64,000 nucleotides of DNA, taken from positions 86,029 to 150,028 of the forward strand of contig JAHBVF010000012.1 of NCBI GenBank assembly GCA_019637685.1, written 5' to 3'. The notes below the pieces were generated by a model that was not told the DNA's origin, did not search any database, and was given only the letters and a program-made list of their open reading frames with translations. Shown piece by piece: positions 26,304-35,900 of the stretch. The translations under genes were made by a program, and so were the position numbers. Source of the DNA: Caldilineaceae bacterium. GTDB taxonomy: Bacteria > Chloroflexota > Anaerolineae > Caldilineales > Caldilineaceae. Within the stretch, counting starts at the first letter, position 1, and each line of letters opens with the position of its first letter.

Positions 26304-26338
26304 CAAGGGGCTGTCTCTTCCATTGAGACAGCCCCTTG
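26304..26338 (-). terminator. Terminator of the ABC transporter operon
   Basis: CAAGGGGCTGTCTC (26304-26317) and its perfect inverse (26325-26338) enclose a 7-nt loop, 32 bp past the stop of the solute-binding protein gene. It is a strong GC stem, and AAAAATC lies on its operon-proximal side. Confidence 0.7.
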
Positions 26339-26370
26339 CTTCAAAAATCTAGTGGATTGATCAACGGGAC

Positions 26371-27936
26371 CTATTCGCCCTTGGCGGCCTTCCAGGCGTC
26401 GTACTGTTTCTGAACCTCTTCCAGAACAGTGTCGAGACCGGCAGCTTTCAGGGCGTCGATATACTTTGGCAGTTCAACGGACGGGTCCACATAGCCAGTC
26501 CGCAGCGCCCGGCTCACGCCATCACTGACAGCGGACAGGGCTGTCAACTCGGCTGCCACTGGCTCCGTGCGAAAGCGGAAGCCCAGAGAGGGGTGATCGA
26601 CTGAATCGTCGGCGTAGTCGATCAACATCTGATTCTTGTTGGGGTCTTCCTTGTTGGTAACGGCCTGGAGCAGTGTGTTGCCGACCGTCCATGCGCCCGC
26701 GTGTGCGCCATACCAGGCGCTGTTGATCAGATTTACACGGCCATCAGCCTCATACTCCCAGTGGGTTCCCTCGACGCCAAAGAGCATCATATTGACCAAT
26801 TTGGGGTCGCTGTGCATCAGGTTGAGATACTTCATGGCCTCGACAGGATGCTCGGACAACATAGGAATAGCGAACATAGAACCGCCGGAATGGGTGGTGA
26901 TGTTGACTTTGGGCTGGGCGTAAATTTCGGCCAGACGCAGGTCAGGGTTGCCCGAAGCATTCACCAATTCCTGGGCTTTGATATTGCTGCCCTTCAGCGG
27001 CTGGGATTCGATAAAGAATTTGCCCGCGTTGCGAAGTTCGGCTGTGTTGAAGGTGGTCAGCCCCGCGTCAGGATGAATCCAGCCCTTCTGGTTCCATTCG
27101 TACATTGTCTGCGTGTACTCTTTGGCCCAATCGGTTTCCATGACGCTATAAATGGTCTCATCGAAATTGCCGGCTGCATCGGGCGCATATTTCATGCTGA
27201 TCAGCGCAGAGTCAACGCCGCTGGCAAAGCCGGGCACAAAGGGCTGGAAGCCACCGCTGCCGTCGGTGAGATAGGGATACTCGTCCGGGCGGGCTGCCTT
27301 GGCCTTTTCCAGCCACGGCTCCAGATCGCGCAGGCTCTTGATATTGGCTGCATCTGCTTCGGTGAAGCCGATGTCTTCGGCCAACGCCACGTTGTAGATG
27401 AAACCTTCGGGGACAGTCAACTCTTTGTTGGTGGGCACCGCGTAGTTGACACCGTCGATCTGCGTGCCGGTAATGAAGGCTGGATTCAATCCGGTCAGGA
27501 TGTCCTGGCCATACTCTTCGAGCAGATTGCCGTATTCGCCGTTGTCGTCATTCAATGGGCGGAATAATCCCTGGGTGGCCAGGGTCATATACTCGCGCCA
27601 ATCCGCGGTGAAGAAGAGATCGATGTTCTCGCCCGCCTGTAGAGCGGTGACGGCTTTGGTCGGCCAATCACCCCAGCCAACAATGTGGAAGACGATGTTG
27701 GCGCCGATGAGTGGTTCGATGTACTCATTGATGTTGTCCTGTACCAGCGAGCGCTGGTCAGTGTCCCCGTTGCCAATCCAGTAAAAATCGAGGGTGACAA
27801 CTTCGCCCGTGGGAGATGTGCCTGCCGCGGGTGCAGCAGCCGGTTGGCCAGATGGTGCTGCGGCCGGGGCACAGCCCGACAACGCGGCCATCAGCATACT
27901 CATCAGTACGAAAAACGAGATAAACTTTCTTTGCAT
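26371..27936 (-). CDS. ABC transporter solute-binding lipoprotein (carbohydrate, LipO/YtcQ-like)
   Basis: This 521-aa lipoprotein has a signal peptide with the lipobox LSGC (Cys near 21) and an Ala/Pro linker, then a solute-binding domain. YWIGNGDTDQRSLVQDNINEYI and WREYMTLATQGLFRPL resemble family-1 sugar-binding proteins, and the C-terminal half (MKYLNLMHSDPKLVNMMLFG, GVEGTHWEYEADG) matches the DUF3502/LipO type. It captures an oligosaccharide outside the membrane and delivers it to the two permeases encoded just upstream in the operon. A hairpin at 27965 precedes the gene. Substrate identity is not readable; LipO-type systems often handle plant or uronate-type oligosaccharides. Confidence 0.92.
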   Translation of the reverse strand: MQRKFISFFVLMSMLMAALSGCAPAAAPSGQPAAAPAAGTSPTGEVVTLDFYWIGNGDTDQRSLVQDNINEYIEPLIGANIVFHIVGWGDWPTKAVTALQAGENIDLFFTADWREYMTLATQGLFRPLNDDNGEYGNLLEEYGQDILTGLNPAFITGTQIDGVNYAVPTNKELTVPEGFIYNVALAEDIGFTEADAANIKSLRDLEPWLEKAKAARPDEYPYLTDGSGGFQPFVPGFASGVDSALISMKYAPDAAGNFDETIYSVMETDWAKEYTQTMYEWNQKGWIHPDAGLTTFNTAELRNAGKFFIESQPLKGSNIKAQELVNASGNPDLRLAEIYAQPKVNITTHSGGSMFAIPMLSEHPVEAMKYLNLMHSDPKLVNMMLFGVEGTHWEYEADGRVNLINSAWYGAHAGAWTVGNTLLQAVTNKEDPNKNQMLIDYADDSVDHPSLGFRFRTEPVAAELTALSAVSDGVSRALRTGYVDPSVELPKYIDALKAAGLDTVLEEVQKQYDAWKAAKGE

Positions 27937-27964
27937 TTTCTACTCCTCTATGAAAAACAGGTCT

Positions 27965-27987
27965 CTTATATGGTCCGTCCATATAAG
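27965..27987 (-). promoter_or_regulatory. Intercistronic hairpin before solute-binding protein gene
   Basis: CTTATATGG (27965-27973) and CCATATAAG (27979-27987) form a perfect 9-bp stem with a 5-nt loop, in the 138-bp spacer between the second permease and the solute-binding protein. It may stabilise the downstream mRNA so the binding protein is made in excess, or mark an operator. Confidence 0.5.
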
Positions 27988-28074
27988 TTGAAACGCGCCG
28001 ACGGTTGCCACAGAGATACTTGCCAGACACAATAGCGCTGCTCTGTCATCAACCGGCGGCCACAAGGGTGTGTC

Positions 28075-29043
28075 CTACCCCTTGATAGCACCAATCGTCA
28101 AACCTTTGATAAAAAATCGCTGGAAGAAGGGGTAAGCCAGGATAATCGGGCCGATGGTCACAACCGCCATCGCCATGCGGAACGTCTGCGAAGGGAGTTC
28201 GGACACATTGACCAGTCCCTGCATTTTGTCCGCATTCTCCAGCAGAAAACGAATGTTGTTCAATGTGGTGTAAATGGTGAATTGCAGGCTGTAGTATTGG
28301 GCATCGTCCACCAATATCAGACAGTTGAAGAAGTTGTTCCAGATGCCAATGGCGCTGAACAGGGCCACTGTGGCCAAGCCGGGGACCGAGAGGGGCACAA
28401 CAATCTGAAGAAATGTACGCCATTCGCCAGCGCCATCAATACGGGCGGCTTCGATGATTTCCGTGGGCACATTCATTTTGTAGAAGGTACGCATGACAAT
28501 CACCCAGAAGGGGCTGAAGGCCGAGGGCAGAAACAAAGCCCACAGGGTATTTTGCAGGAGCAGAACCTGGCGCGTCACCATATAATAGGCAACGAGTCCA
28601 CCGCTGAAAAGCATTGTGAAGAAAGCGAAGAAGGTGAAAAATGTGCCGAATTTGAAATTGTCCCTTGACAGGGGATAGGCATACAGACCTACCATAATCA
28701 CTGACAAAATAGTGCCCGCCACAGTGGAGATAATTGTGTTCTTGTACGCTGTCATCACAATCGATCCCTGACTGAAAAGGAAACGATAGGCCATCCCGGA
28801 AAATGCTTCCGGCCAGAGGCGATATCCGTTGGCCGCCAGCGATGCTTCGGAGGTGATGGACGAAATAAGAATTATATAGAACGGGACCAATGTTATCAGA
28901 CAGAAGAAGGCCAATAACACATTTAACAGTATATTTGTCGCCGGCGTAACAGCAAGCACGTCCCTTTCTCGCCGGGCTTTTGGCGACGAAAAAATATTGG
29001 GTACTTGTCCTGATTCCGACTTCACAGTCATATCCATCTTCAT
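28075..29043 (-). CDS. Carbohydrate ABC transporter permease (LplC-like)
   Basis: This 322-aa inner-membrane permease has about six hydrophobic helices, the first near residues 38-60 (NILLNVLLAFFCLITLVPFY). The EAA loop that docks the ATPase is EAARIDGAGEWRTFLQIVVP near 220-240. It is of the MalG/LplC type in length and C-terminal shape (PFFQRFFIKGLTIGAIKG ending). It pairs with the LplB-like permease 33 bp upstream. No ATP-binding subunit is nearby, so an MsmX/MsmK-type shared ATPase probably powers it. AAGGATAG lies directly before the ATG; an in-frame ATG two codons in is also possible. Confidence 0.92.
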   Translation of the reverse strand: MKMDMTVKSESGQVPNIFSSPKARRERDVLAVTPATNILLNVLLAFFCLITLVPFYIILISSITSEASLAANGYRLWPEAFSGMAYRFLFSQGSIVMTAYKNTIISTVAGTILSVIMVGLYAYPLSRDNFKFGTFFTFFAFFTMLFSGGLVAYYMVTRQVLLLQNTLWALFLPSAFSPFWVIVMRTFYKMNVPTEIIEAARIDGAGEWRTFLQIVVPLSVPGLATVALFSAIGIWNNFFNCLILVDDAQYYSLQFTIYTTLNNIRFLLENADKMQGLVNVSELPSQTFRMAMAVVTIGPIILAYPFFQRFFIKGLTIGAIKG

Positions 29044-29076
29044 CTATCCTTCGCGGATCAATTATCGAACGATTCT

Positions 29077-30081
29077 TTAGAACAGTGCCAATTCGGGTCT
29101 GGTTCTGCGCACAAAAAAATTGGTGACCAGAATCAGAATGAAACCGAAAACAGATTGCAAGAATGCCGCGGCGGCAGGATAGCCCAGCGGTGTCGCGCTG
29201 CGCAACATACTGTAGACAAAGACATCCAGGGTGTAGGTTACATCCTTGACCAGGGCTGCGCCGTTGGGCAGGGTGTAGAACATATCAAAATCCGAACCCA
29301 GAATGCGACCGACTGCCAGGATTTGCAGGAGGACGATCACAGGCATCAGATGGGGCAGCGTAATATTGGTAAATTGCTTCCACTTGCCCGCGCCGTCCAC
29401 AGCCGCGGCCTCATAGAGTTCCCGGCCAATACCCGTGATCACCGCAAGATAGATGATTGAGCCATTGCCTGTATATTTCCAGATATTGGCTATCACAAAG
29501 ATGAACGGCCAATAACTCTTTTCTTTGTATATCTCAACCGGTCCAAGCCCCATAGAGCCGGACAAATTATTGATAATCCCCGCGGAACTGCCCAATGCGT
29601 AGACCACATAGGCAACCACAATCCACGAGATGAAGAAGGGCAGAAAGAAAATCGAGTGGTAGACTTTGGCCAGCAGCCGATTGGTCAGCTCAAAAATCAT
29701 GACCGCCAGGGCAACGGAAAGCACCAGGCCGACAACCATAAAGACCAGGTTATACAGAATCGTATTGCGCACATACATTATTGTGTTGTCGATATTTGTG
29801 GGCAGCGTCAGATATTCAAAATTGTCCAGTCCCACCCACGGGCTGGTGATGAGGCTGTAGACAAACTTGTTTTGAATGAAATAGTCCTGGGGCGGCCGCG
29901 AAAGCTTGTAATTCTTGAAGGCCATAATGATGCCGGGCATGGGCAGATAGGAGAACAAAAACAGCCATATAACACCCGGTAGAACCATAAGAAGATACGA
30001 TAGGTTGCTGTATATCGTATCTTTGCCCCATCGCTTCTTTTTGGGAGGGAATTGTACAGAGGGTGCAACTTTAAGTGACAT
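29077..30081 (-). CDS. Carbohydrate ABC transporter permease (LplB-like)
   Basis: This roughly 334-aa permease of the MalF/LplB type has helices starting near residue 30 (YLLMVLPGVIWLFLFSYLPM), the LplB-typical MPGIIMAFKNYKL segment after the first helix, and the EAA loop YEAAAVDGAGKWKQFTNITLP near 225-245. I use the ATG at 30081, which has GGGAAG upstream; an ATG five codons earlier lacks an RBS. It is the first gene of a three-gene operon (LplB-like, LplC-like, solute-binding protein), read away from the structured region 30082-30548, which should hold its promoter. Confidence 0.92.
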   Translation of the reverse strand: MSLKVAPSVQFPPKKKRWGKDTIYSNLSYLLMVLPGVIWLFLFSYLPMPGIIMAFKNYKLSRPPQDYFIQNKFVYSLITSPWVGLDNFEYLTLPTNIDNTIMYVRNTILYNLVFMVVGLVLSVALAVMIFELTNRLLAKVYHSIFFLPFFISWIVVAYVVYALGSSAGIINNLSGSMGLGPVEIYKEKSYWPFIFVIANIWKYTGNGSIIYLAVITGIGRELYEAAAVDGAGKWKQFTNITLPHLMPVIVLLQILAVGRILGSDFDMFYTLPNGAALVKDVTYTLDVFVYSMLRSATPLGYPAAAAFLQSVFGFILILVTNFFVRRTRPELALF

Positions 30082-30412
30082 AGAACCACTTCCCATTGTT
30101 TGCTTGCGCGGAAAATTATTGTGAAAGGTGCTGTGCAGGTGGTCAGTCGAGTAGCCGGGTCTTAAGAGGTGTAGCGAAATCTCAAGCGGGCAACGGTTAT
30201 CTTTTTGTGTTGAGGAATTCCATTCTGGCCGTCTCTAAAACTGGGGGAGGGGAGGGCCAGACACCTGTGAAGTTAACAAATGCATTTTTACACGAGGCCG
30301 CTGATTTGTCAATCGGCGGCACAGGTGCGTGAAAGAGGAAGGCACGGCGCGACAGCCAAGAGCACCGGGGCGTGCCCGCGGCGCGCACTCTTTTTACACC
30401 CCGCACAAAGAA
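30082..30412. promoter_or_regulatory. Upstream region of ABC operon with nested hairpin
   Basis: No credible gene was found in this stretch. It should carry the ABC operon promoter, but I could not fix -35/-10 boxes. A nested palindrome is present: GCCGCTGATT/AATCGGCGGC (30297-30306, 30311-30320) inside CACCTGTG/CACAGGTG (30262-30269, 30320-30327). A sugar-responsive operator here is possible but unproven. Confidence 0.4.
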
Positions 30413-30438
30413 GCGACGCCCCCATCGGGGAGCGTCGC
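30413..30438 (-). terminator. Probable terminator of the 1783-aa protein gene
   Basis: GCGACGC-CCCC (30413-30423) pairs with GGGG-A-GCGTCGC (30427-30438) around a 3-nt loop, with one bulged A. On the reverse strand TTCTTTG follows, as after a weak intrinsic terminator. It is separated from the stop codon by a tandem repeat. Confidence 0.55.
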
Positions 30439-30460
30439 CTCTCTGCACCATTCGTTCCTA

Positions 30461-30540
30461 TTCGTTTGCCAATTGACTCGTTTGCCAATTCACTCGTTTG
30501 CCAACTTGCTCGTTTGCCAACTTGCTCCTATGTCAATCCA
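30461..30540. repeat. 16-bp tandem repeat (about 4.5-5 units)
   Basis: Units of 16 bp: TTCGTTTGCCAATTGA, CTCGTTTGCCAATTCA, CTCGTTTGCCAACTTG (twice, identical) and a decayed fifth unit CTCCTATGTCAATCCA. It ends 8 bp from the stop codon of the large reverse-strand gene. There is no spacer/repeat pattern, so it is not a CRISPR. Confidence 0.8.
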
Positions 30541-30548
30541 CCCCGCCC

Positions 30549-33500
30549 CTACCGGGCCACCGCGGGCAGATAGACCACCCCCACCGCGCCGGCTGTCGGG
30601 TTGTACTCCAGCGCGCCGATGTCGCAGCCGTTGCCATAGGGCCGTTCCGCGCCCTGCTGGTCAACGGACAACTGGCAACTGCCCGCGTTCACGGCCCGGC
30701 TGCTGTCGAAGAGCGGATAGGCGTAGGTGTCGGCCTTTGTGCGGACCAGGCTCTGCCATTCGCTCTTCTGCGCCAGAATGTTGCTGCTGGTCTGGCCCAG
30801 GACTGTGCAACTGTTCAGATCGCCCAGCAGATTGTAGCCGCCAGAGGTGAAGCGGCCCAGGCAGTTGGCCCCCAGGGGTGCGCCGTTGGACGCCAGAATC
30901 GTATTGACCAGACTGATCCCGTCGCCTGTGGCGTGGATACCGCCTCCCTCGGCGTTGGCCCCATTGCCCACCAGCGTGACATTTTCCACCGCGGCCGTGC
31001 TGTTGTCGCTGGAGATGCCCCCACCCTTTTCCGCGCGGTTGCCGCTGAATGTGCTGTTCTGGAGAATCAGATGGCTGTTGCGCAGATGCACACCGCCACC
31101 GCTCCCACCGTTCTCCCCGTTCGGCTGGGCCAGATTATCGGTAATCGCGCTCTGGCGGATGGTGACGCTGCTGGCGTGGGCCATCACACCGCCGCCGTTG
31201 CGGGCACTGTTGCCGGTCAGCGCCACCTGATCCAGCAGCAGGCTGCCGTCCACCACCAGCACCGCGCCGCCGTCGTCCCCGGCAATCGCCCCGCCGGAGA
31301 GCATCAGATTGGATAGAACCAGGCTGGCATTGTTGACCTGAATGACCCGGCTCTGGCCGTTGGCGTTGACAATTGTGCGGTCCGGGCTGAGACCGGTGAT
31401 CGTCACGGCATCGGTCACCAGCAGCGGGGTGCTGGAAGCCCGCAGACGACCGGACTCTTCGCTGATGTTGAGCTGATGCACGCCGTAGCCCAGGGCAATC
31501 GTCTGGGGACCAGGCCGGGCGTTGGCCTCTTCCAGCGCGGCGCGCAGGGTGCAGCCGCCGGTCGCGGCGCAGATGCCGTCGCCGGGATTGAGGTCGCTGC
31601 CCTCTTCCAGGCTGGTCACGTGGAAGTCAGCCGGGGGCAGCAGGGCCAACTCCGTCAGCAGTGCGTTGTTGTCGGGGATGGCTTCCGGGGTGCTGCTCTC
31701 CACCCGACTTTCGGCTGCAATTTCCGCGCCGATTTTCAGGCCGGCGTCCAGAGCCACAGTGATAATGACCTGCGTCGAACTGCCCGCGGCCAGCCCACCG
31801 ATGGGGCAGTACAGATTCTGACCACCCGCGTTGCAGGTGAAACTGCCGCCGTTGACCTGCACCGACTGGTAGGACGCGCCCGCGGCCAGCGTCTCTTTCA
31901 GCACCACATCCGCCGCGGCCATACCGCCTGTGCTGGGCGCGCGGTTTTCCACTGTCAGCGCGTAGGTCAACGTGCGCCGATCCGCGGGCACGACCGCATT
32001 GCCAGCCCGCTTGACGGCCAGGTCCACCCGGTTCTGCACCGAGACCGTCTGCGTTGTGCAGCCCTGCATCCCGCCCTGATCCACCGCGCAGATTTCCAGG
32101 CTTTTGTTGCCGGGGCTGGTGTAGGTGTGGAAGCCGATGAGGGTGCTGGTGACGGTACTGTCGGCCAGAATGACCGGCCCGCTCAGTGTGCCGTCTTCCA
32201 GAATTTCGCCTTTGCCTTCGGATGTGCCGTCGCCCCAGTCCAGCAGCAGCGAGTGCTCGTCTTCCTCGTCCGCGTCCACAATCACCGCGTCCAGGGCAAA
32301 GGCAAAGCCCACGCCTGCTTCCAGCGGCTCTGTGCGGATGTGGACCGACGGCTCGTCGTTGGCCGCGGTGACACTGATGGGCACGGTCATCGGCTCGGAA
32401 TCTTCCCGCCCGTCGTTGACGACGAATGTAAAGGCGTCTTCGCCGAAGAAATCTGGCTCTGGCGTGAAGGTACGGGCCGCGGCCGTGCCGTCGCTGATGC
32501 GGCCGTAGCCCGGTTGCACAGTCACCCGATAGGTGAGGGTGTCCAGGCTGCCGTCCAGATCGTAGCCGCCCAGTGTGACAGGCACGGCGATGTCTTCGGT
32601 CGTCGTCACCACCAGCCCGGCCACGGCCTGGGGCGGGCGGTAATTGCGGCTCACATTCACGGCGACGGTGGCCGGCGCGCTCTCGATCAGTTCGCCGTCC
32701 GCCGTGCGGAAGCCGTCTGTAGCCCGGAAGCTGAAACTGTCCGGCCCCACGTAATTCGTGTCCGATTGATATTCCACCCAGGCGGAGGTGTCGTCGATGC
32801 TGTGGATGACGCTGGCCTCGAAGACGTGGACCAGTTCGCTGTCGATGTCCAGAATGTAGAAATTGTTGGAGTTGACCGCGATATTGCCGGGGCTGCCGAA
32901 ATCCCCCAGCACAAAGCCGCTGCAGCCGGGGCAACTGGACTGGCTGCGGGCCTCGCCCGCGAAGATGCCGTCGCTGTTGAAGCGCTGCACCCGCTCGTTG
33001 CCGCTGTCCGCCACATAGAGTACGTCCTTGGGGTCGATGGCCAGGGCGGCAATGCGGTTGAACTGGCCCGGCGCGCTGCCGGAGAGATCGCCCTCCACCG
33101 CGCAGGTCTCGTCGGTGCAGCGGAAGCCGATGCTGTGGCCGTCGATGTAATTGCAGTTGGGGCCGCTGGAACATTTGCCCGCCCAGCCGATCAGTTCGCC
33201 CAGGGTCACGCTGCCGTCGGCGTTGACAGTGGCCGGGCTGAATTTGTAGATGCGGTGATAGTGAGTGGCCGAGGTGGTCGGGTCGGCGGCGATGTAGACC
33301 GCACCGGTGCTGTCCACCACAATGTCTTTGATGCCCCACATACGCATTGCATCTGCGCCCACGCCGGGATAGTCGCCCCATTTGGTGGACTGGACAATCG
33401 GCAGAGAATAGAGCGGCGTGCCCAGCAGGTCCAGGCAGTCGTCCGGCCCTTTGCTGGTGGTGTTGTTGCACTCGGCAGGGCGAAAGGCGGCCATCCCTGT

Positions 33501-35900
33501 CAGGTTATGCGTCCCAATCACATACAGCACATTGTTTTTTGTGTCCCACGCGGCCGACCGGGCGTTCTTATACTCCGGGCCGCGTCGGGTATTTTGCGCT
33601 CCCACAAAGATGTCATTGATTTCGTTCCAGAGCGTGTAGGTGCGCAGCTTGACAATCGGCTCGGCGCCATTCTCCGGCTCGGTGGTATACACATCCACCA
33701 GACTGTTGCCGGTGGAACTGCCGTCGCTGTTGGTGGCCAGAATCGTGCCCTGGCCCACATTGAAGTTGATGTCGCGCAGGGGGCGGCTGTCGCTGCTGCG
33801 CTCGATCTCGCCCACATACAGCCCGTTCGGGTCCCATACGGAGATGCGTTCTGTGGTGTAGGGGGCGATGGTGCTGCCGCCGGGGGTGCAGCGCCGGTAG
33901 GCCTGGTCGTAGATGTACGTATAGCCCCCGTCGTCCACGGAAATGTACTTCTGGTTGCCCCCGTTCCAACTGACGAAATCTTTGGGCAAGTCCCGGCGGT
34001 TGATGTCTTCCTCGCACAGTGACTTGATGTAATCCCGCATAGCGTTGGGGTCCGCGGCTATCTGCCAGGCGAACTCTTCGCCCTCTGCGGCGGCAATCTG
34101 CGGGCTGTAGCGCGCGGTCATCCGGTAGTCGTTGATGAAATAGGGGTAGAGGGGCGCGATAAAGAAGCCGTTGTCCGGCTGCTTGTCCACCGTAAACCAG
34201 AGCGGATCCGGCGGGGTGTTGCCGTCTGTGCCACGCACGGTAATTTTGATCGACTCGTCGGCAATGGCCTGAATGGTGTCGCCGCCGCCGATGGGATGGG
34301 CCACCGCGGGCAGATTCGTGCCCGGCGCTTTGATGTTGACCAACTGCTGCTTCACTTCCGAGCTGTTGCGGGAGCGGTCGGTGGCGGACCAGTCCACGTA
34401 GTGGATGCCCGGCCCGAAGATGGGCCACTGAACGCCCTGGGTTGTGCCACTGGCTGTGTAGTGAACTGTGGGGCGCAGGTCGGCCACATCAAAAACCTGG
34501 GGCGTGCCCAGGGCCACTTCCACCCCGCCGGTGGACTCCATAATCACAGGCGGTGGGGGCAACAGAATCGGCGGCAGGGTGTCCTCCACAATCACCGTTT
34601 GGGTGACAATTGTGGTATTGACGCCGCCGGTTGGCGTGGCCGCGCCGTTGTCGCTGGCCGTCCATTTGATCTCCGCGGAGGGCAGAGGATTGCCGCTGGC
34701 ATCCACCTGCAGGGGCCAAAAGGAGGGCGTGCTGTAAGTAAGCCGGGGGTTTTGTGCGCAGTCGTCGTTGGCCTTTACCACAGCCAGCAAACCGGGGATC
34801 GTCGCGGCGGACGACGCGCCGCCGGGCAGGAACGCTTCTACTTTTTTCACAGGAGCCACGCCGCTGATGGTGGGTGGCGTGTGGTCCTGGATGATCAGAT
34901 ATTGGTTGTCGTAGGTGGTGGCGTTGGGTTCGCCGCTGACGAAATAGGGCTGGCGCAGTTTATTGGCCGCCGTGGCCGCTTTCCCCCCGACCTTCTTCGC
35001 CAGGTTTTTGGCCACCTGCTTGAGAAAGGCGTTTTTGGTGATCTCCTCAATTGCTTCCTGCGTCACTTCTTTGCCGGCCTTCTCCAACTGCTCTTTGGCC
35101 GCTTTGACCGCGGCCTCCTTGCGCGCTTTATGCGCGGCGGGGGTGTCGCTGGCAATGCTCAGCAGAAAAGTGGGGAACCAGTCGAAACCGGAAATGAGAG
35201 TGTCTGCCTGCCAGTTCAGCGTGTAGCTGCCGGGGCGGAAGACGACTGTCTGGGCGCTCACCCGCCGGCCCGGATGGCGCAGGGTAATGAAGACGTCCGA
35301 GTTGTAGTGGAATATCTCCGGGCTGCCCACATCGCCCCAATCCCCTGGTGCCCACTGGGAAAGCTCAAAGGGCAGGACAATCCCGTAGATATTGGAATAG
35401 CTGCCGTAGACTTCGTTTTCAAAGCGCCCGTATTCGCTGTCAATCATATTCTGCAAGCCTGGCCGCATGGCCTGGGGTATGTGATAGCGTTGAAGCAGCA
35501 GGCTGAAGAGCTTGTCGTCCATCAAATGCAGTTCGTTCCAGGTGGCGTCCAGCGGCAAATTCATACGATAAACGCAGTCCGGCGGCGGCGGCTTGACAAT
35601 ATCTTTGGGAGCTACCAGATGGGGCGGACAGCCTTTCAGCGCCAAGTTTGCGCCGTATTCGGCCATATCCGCGGCGGTCTTAAAACCGGGGATGGGCAAG
35701 GGCAACAGCGACGCGATACTGGCCGCAATGTGGGCCACCTGCAGGGGGATGATGCAGCCCTTTGGGGTGATGGATTGGGCCGCGGGCGCGTCGGCCCCGG
35801 TCGGCACGGTTTCCTGGGCACTGGCCGTGGCCCCAGGCAGGGCCAGCAGCAGGCTCAGGCAGAGCAGCAGAGGGAGCAGAATGCGGTGTTGAGATTTCAT
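30549..35900 (-). CDS. Giant secreted multidomain protein: NHL propeller, cadherin-like, DUF11, CSLREA, beta-helix, C-terminal LP tag
   Basis: This 1783-aa exported protein has a signal peptide (about 1-28, ending ASAQ). A unique N-terminal region of about 300 residues includes a charged helical segment (KARKEAAVKAAKEQLEKAGK). Ig/HYR-like domains lie at about 340-530. An NHL-type beta-propeller is at about 690-1010 (IAALAIDPKDVLYVADSGNE). Cadherin-like domains are at about 1045-1180 (FTPEPDFFGEDAFTFVVNDG), a PKD-like domain at about 1185-1275, and a DUF11 domain at about 1280-1385. A CSLREA-type motif (GDGICAATGGCTLRAALEEA) opens a beta-helix to about 1700, and a choice-of-anchor-Q-like end (CDIGALEY) precedes the tag VVYLPAVAR. 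Likely a surface or matrix protein. Its ATG overlaps the stop of the 76-aa gene upstream. Confidence 0.88.
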   Translation of the reverse strand: MKSQHRILLPLLLCLSLLLALPGATASAQETVPTGADAPAAQSITPKGCIIPLQVAHIAASIASLLPLPIPGFKTAADMAEYGANLALKGCPPHLVAPKDIVKPPPPDCVYRMNLPLDATWNELHLMDDKLFSLLLQRYHIPQAMRPGLQNMIDSEYGRFENEVYGSYSNIYGIVLPFELSQWAPGDWGDVGSPEIFHYNSDVFITLRHPGRRVSAQTVVFRPGSYTLNWQADTLISGFDWFPTFLLSIASDTPAAHKARKEAAVKAAKEQLEKAGKEVTQEAIEEITKNAFLKQVAKNLAKKVGGKAATAANKLRQPYFVSGEPNATTYDNQYLIIQDHTPPTISGVAPVKKVEAFLPGGASSAATIPGLLAVVKANDDCAQNPRLTYSTPSFWPLQVDASGNPLPSAEIKWTASDNGAATPTGGVNTTIVTQTVIVEDTLPPILLPPPPVIMESTGGVEVALGTPQVFDVADLRPTVHYTASGTTQGVQWPIFGPGIHYVDWSATDRSRNSSEVKQQLVNIKAPGTNLPAVAHPIGGGDTIQAIADESIKITVRGTDGNTPPDPLWFTVDKQPDNGFFIAPLYPYFINDYRMTARYSPQIAAAEGEEFAWQIAADPNAMRDYIKSLCEEDINRRDLPKDFVSWNGGNQKYISVDDGGYTYIYDQAYRRCTPGGSTIAPYTTERISVWDPNGLYVGEIERSSDSRPLRDINFNVGQGTILATNSDGSSTGNSLVDVYTTEPENGAEPIVKLRTYTLWNEINDIFVGAQNTRRGPEYKNARSAAWDTKNNVLYVIGTHNLTGMAAFRPAECNNTTSKGPDDCLDLLGTPLYSLPIVQSTKWGDYPGVGADAMRMWGIKDIVVDSTGAVYIAADPTTSATHYHRIYKFSPATVNADGSVTLGELIGWAGKCSSGPNCNYIDGHSIGFRCTDETCAVEGDLSGSAPGQFNRIAALAIDPKDVLYVADSGNERVQRFNSDGIFAGEARSQSSCPGCSGFVLGDFGSPGNIAVNSNNFYILDIDSELVHVFEASVIHSIDDTSAWVEYQSDTNYVGPDSFSFRATDGFRTADGELIESAPATVAVNVSRNYRPPQAVAGLVVTTTEDIAVPVTLGGYDLDGSLDTLTYRVTVQPGYGRISDGTAAARTFTPEPDFFGEDAFTFVVNDGREDSEPMTVPISVTAANDEPSVHIRTEPLEAGVGFAFALDAVIVDADEEDEHSLLLDWGDGTSEGKGEILEDGTLSGPVILADSTVTSTLIGFHTYTSPGNKSLEICAVDQGGMQGCTTQTVSVQNRVDLAVKRAGNAVVPADRRTLTYALTVENRAPSTGGMAAADVVLKETLAAGASYQSVQVNGGSFTCNAGGQNLYCPIGGLAAGSSTQVIITVALDAGLKIGAEIAAESRVESSTPEAIPDNNALLTELALLPPADFHVTSLEEGSDLNPGDGICAATGGCTLRAALEEANARPGPQTIALGYGVHQLNISEESGRLRASSTPLLVTDAVTITGLSPDRTIVNANGQSRVIQVNNASLVLSNLMLSGGAIAGDDGGAVLVVDGSLLLDQVALTGNSARNGGGVMAHASSVTIRQSAITDNLAQPNGENGGSGGGVHLRNSHLILQNSTFSGNRAEKGGGISSDNSTAAVENVTLVGNGANAEGGGIHATGDGISLVNTILASNGAPLGANCLGRFTSGGYNLLGDLNSCTVLGQTSSNILAQKSEWQSLVRTKADTYAYPLFDSSRAVNAGSCQLSVDQQGAERPYGNGCDIGALEYNPTAGAVGVVYLPAVAR

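Noticed and set aside
30461..30540. CRISPR array
   Set aside because: The units are contiguous 16-bp tandem repeats without unique spacers, and no cas genes are present.
31476..34022. An 848-aa + strand frame inside the giant secreted-protein gene
   Set aside because: It is antisense to well-defined NHL, cadherin-like and CSLREA domains and shows no recognisable protein features.
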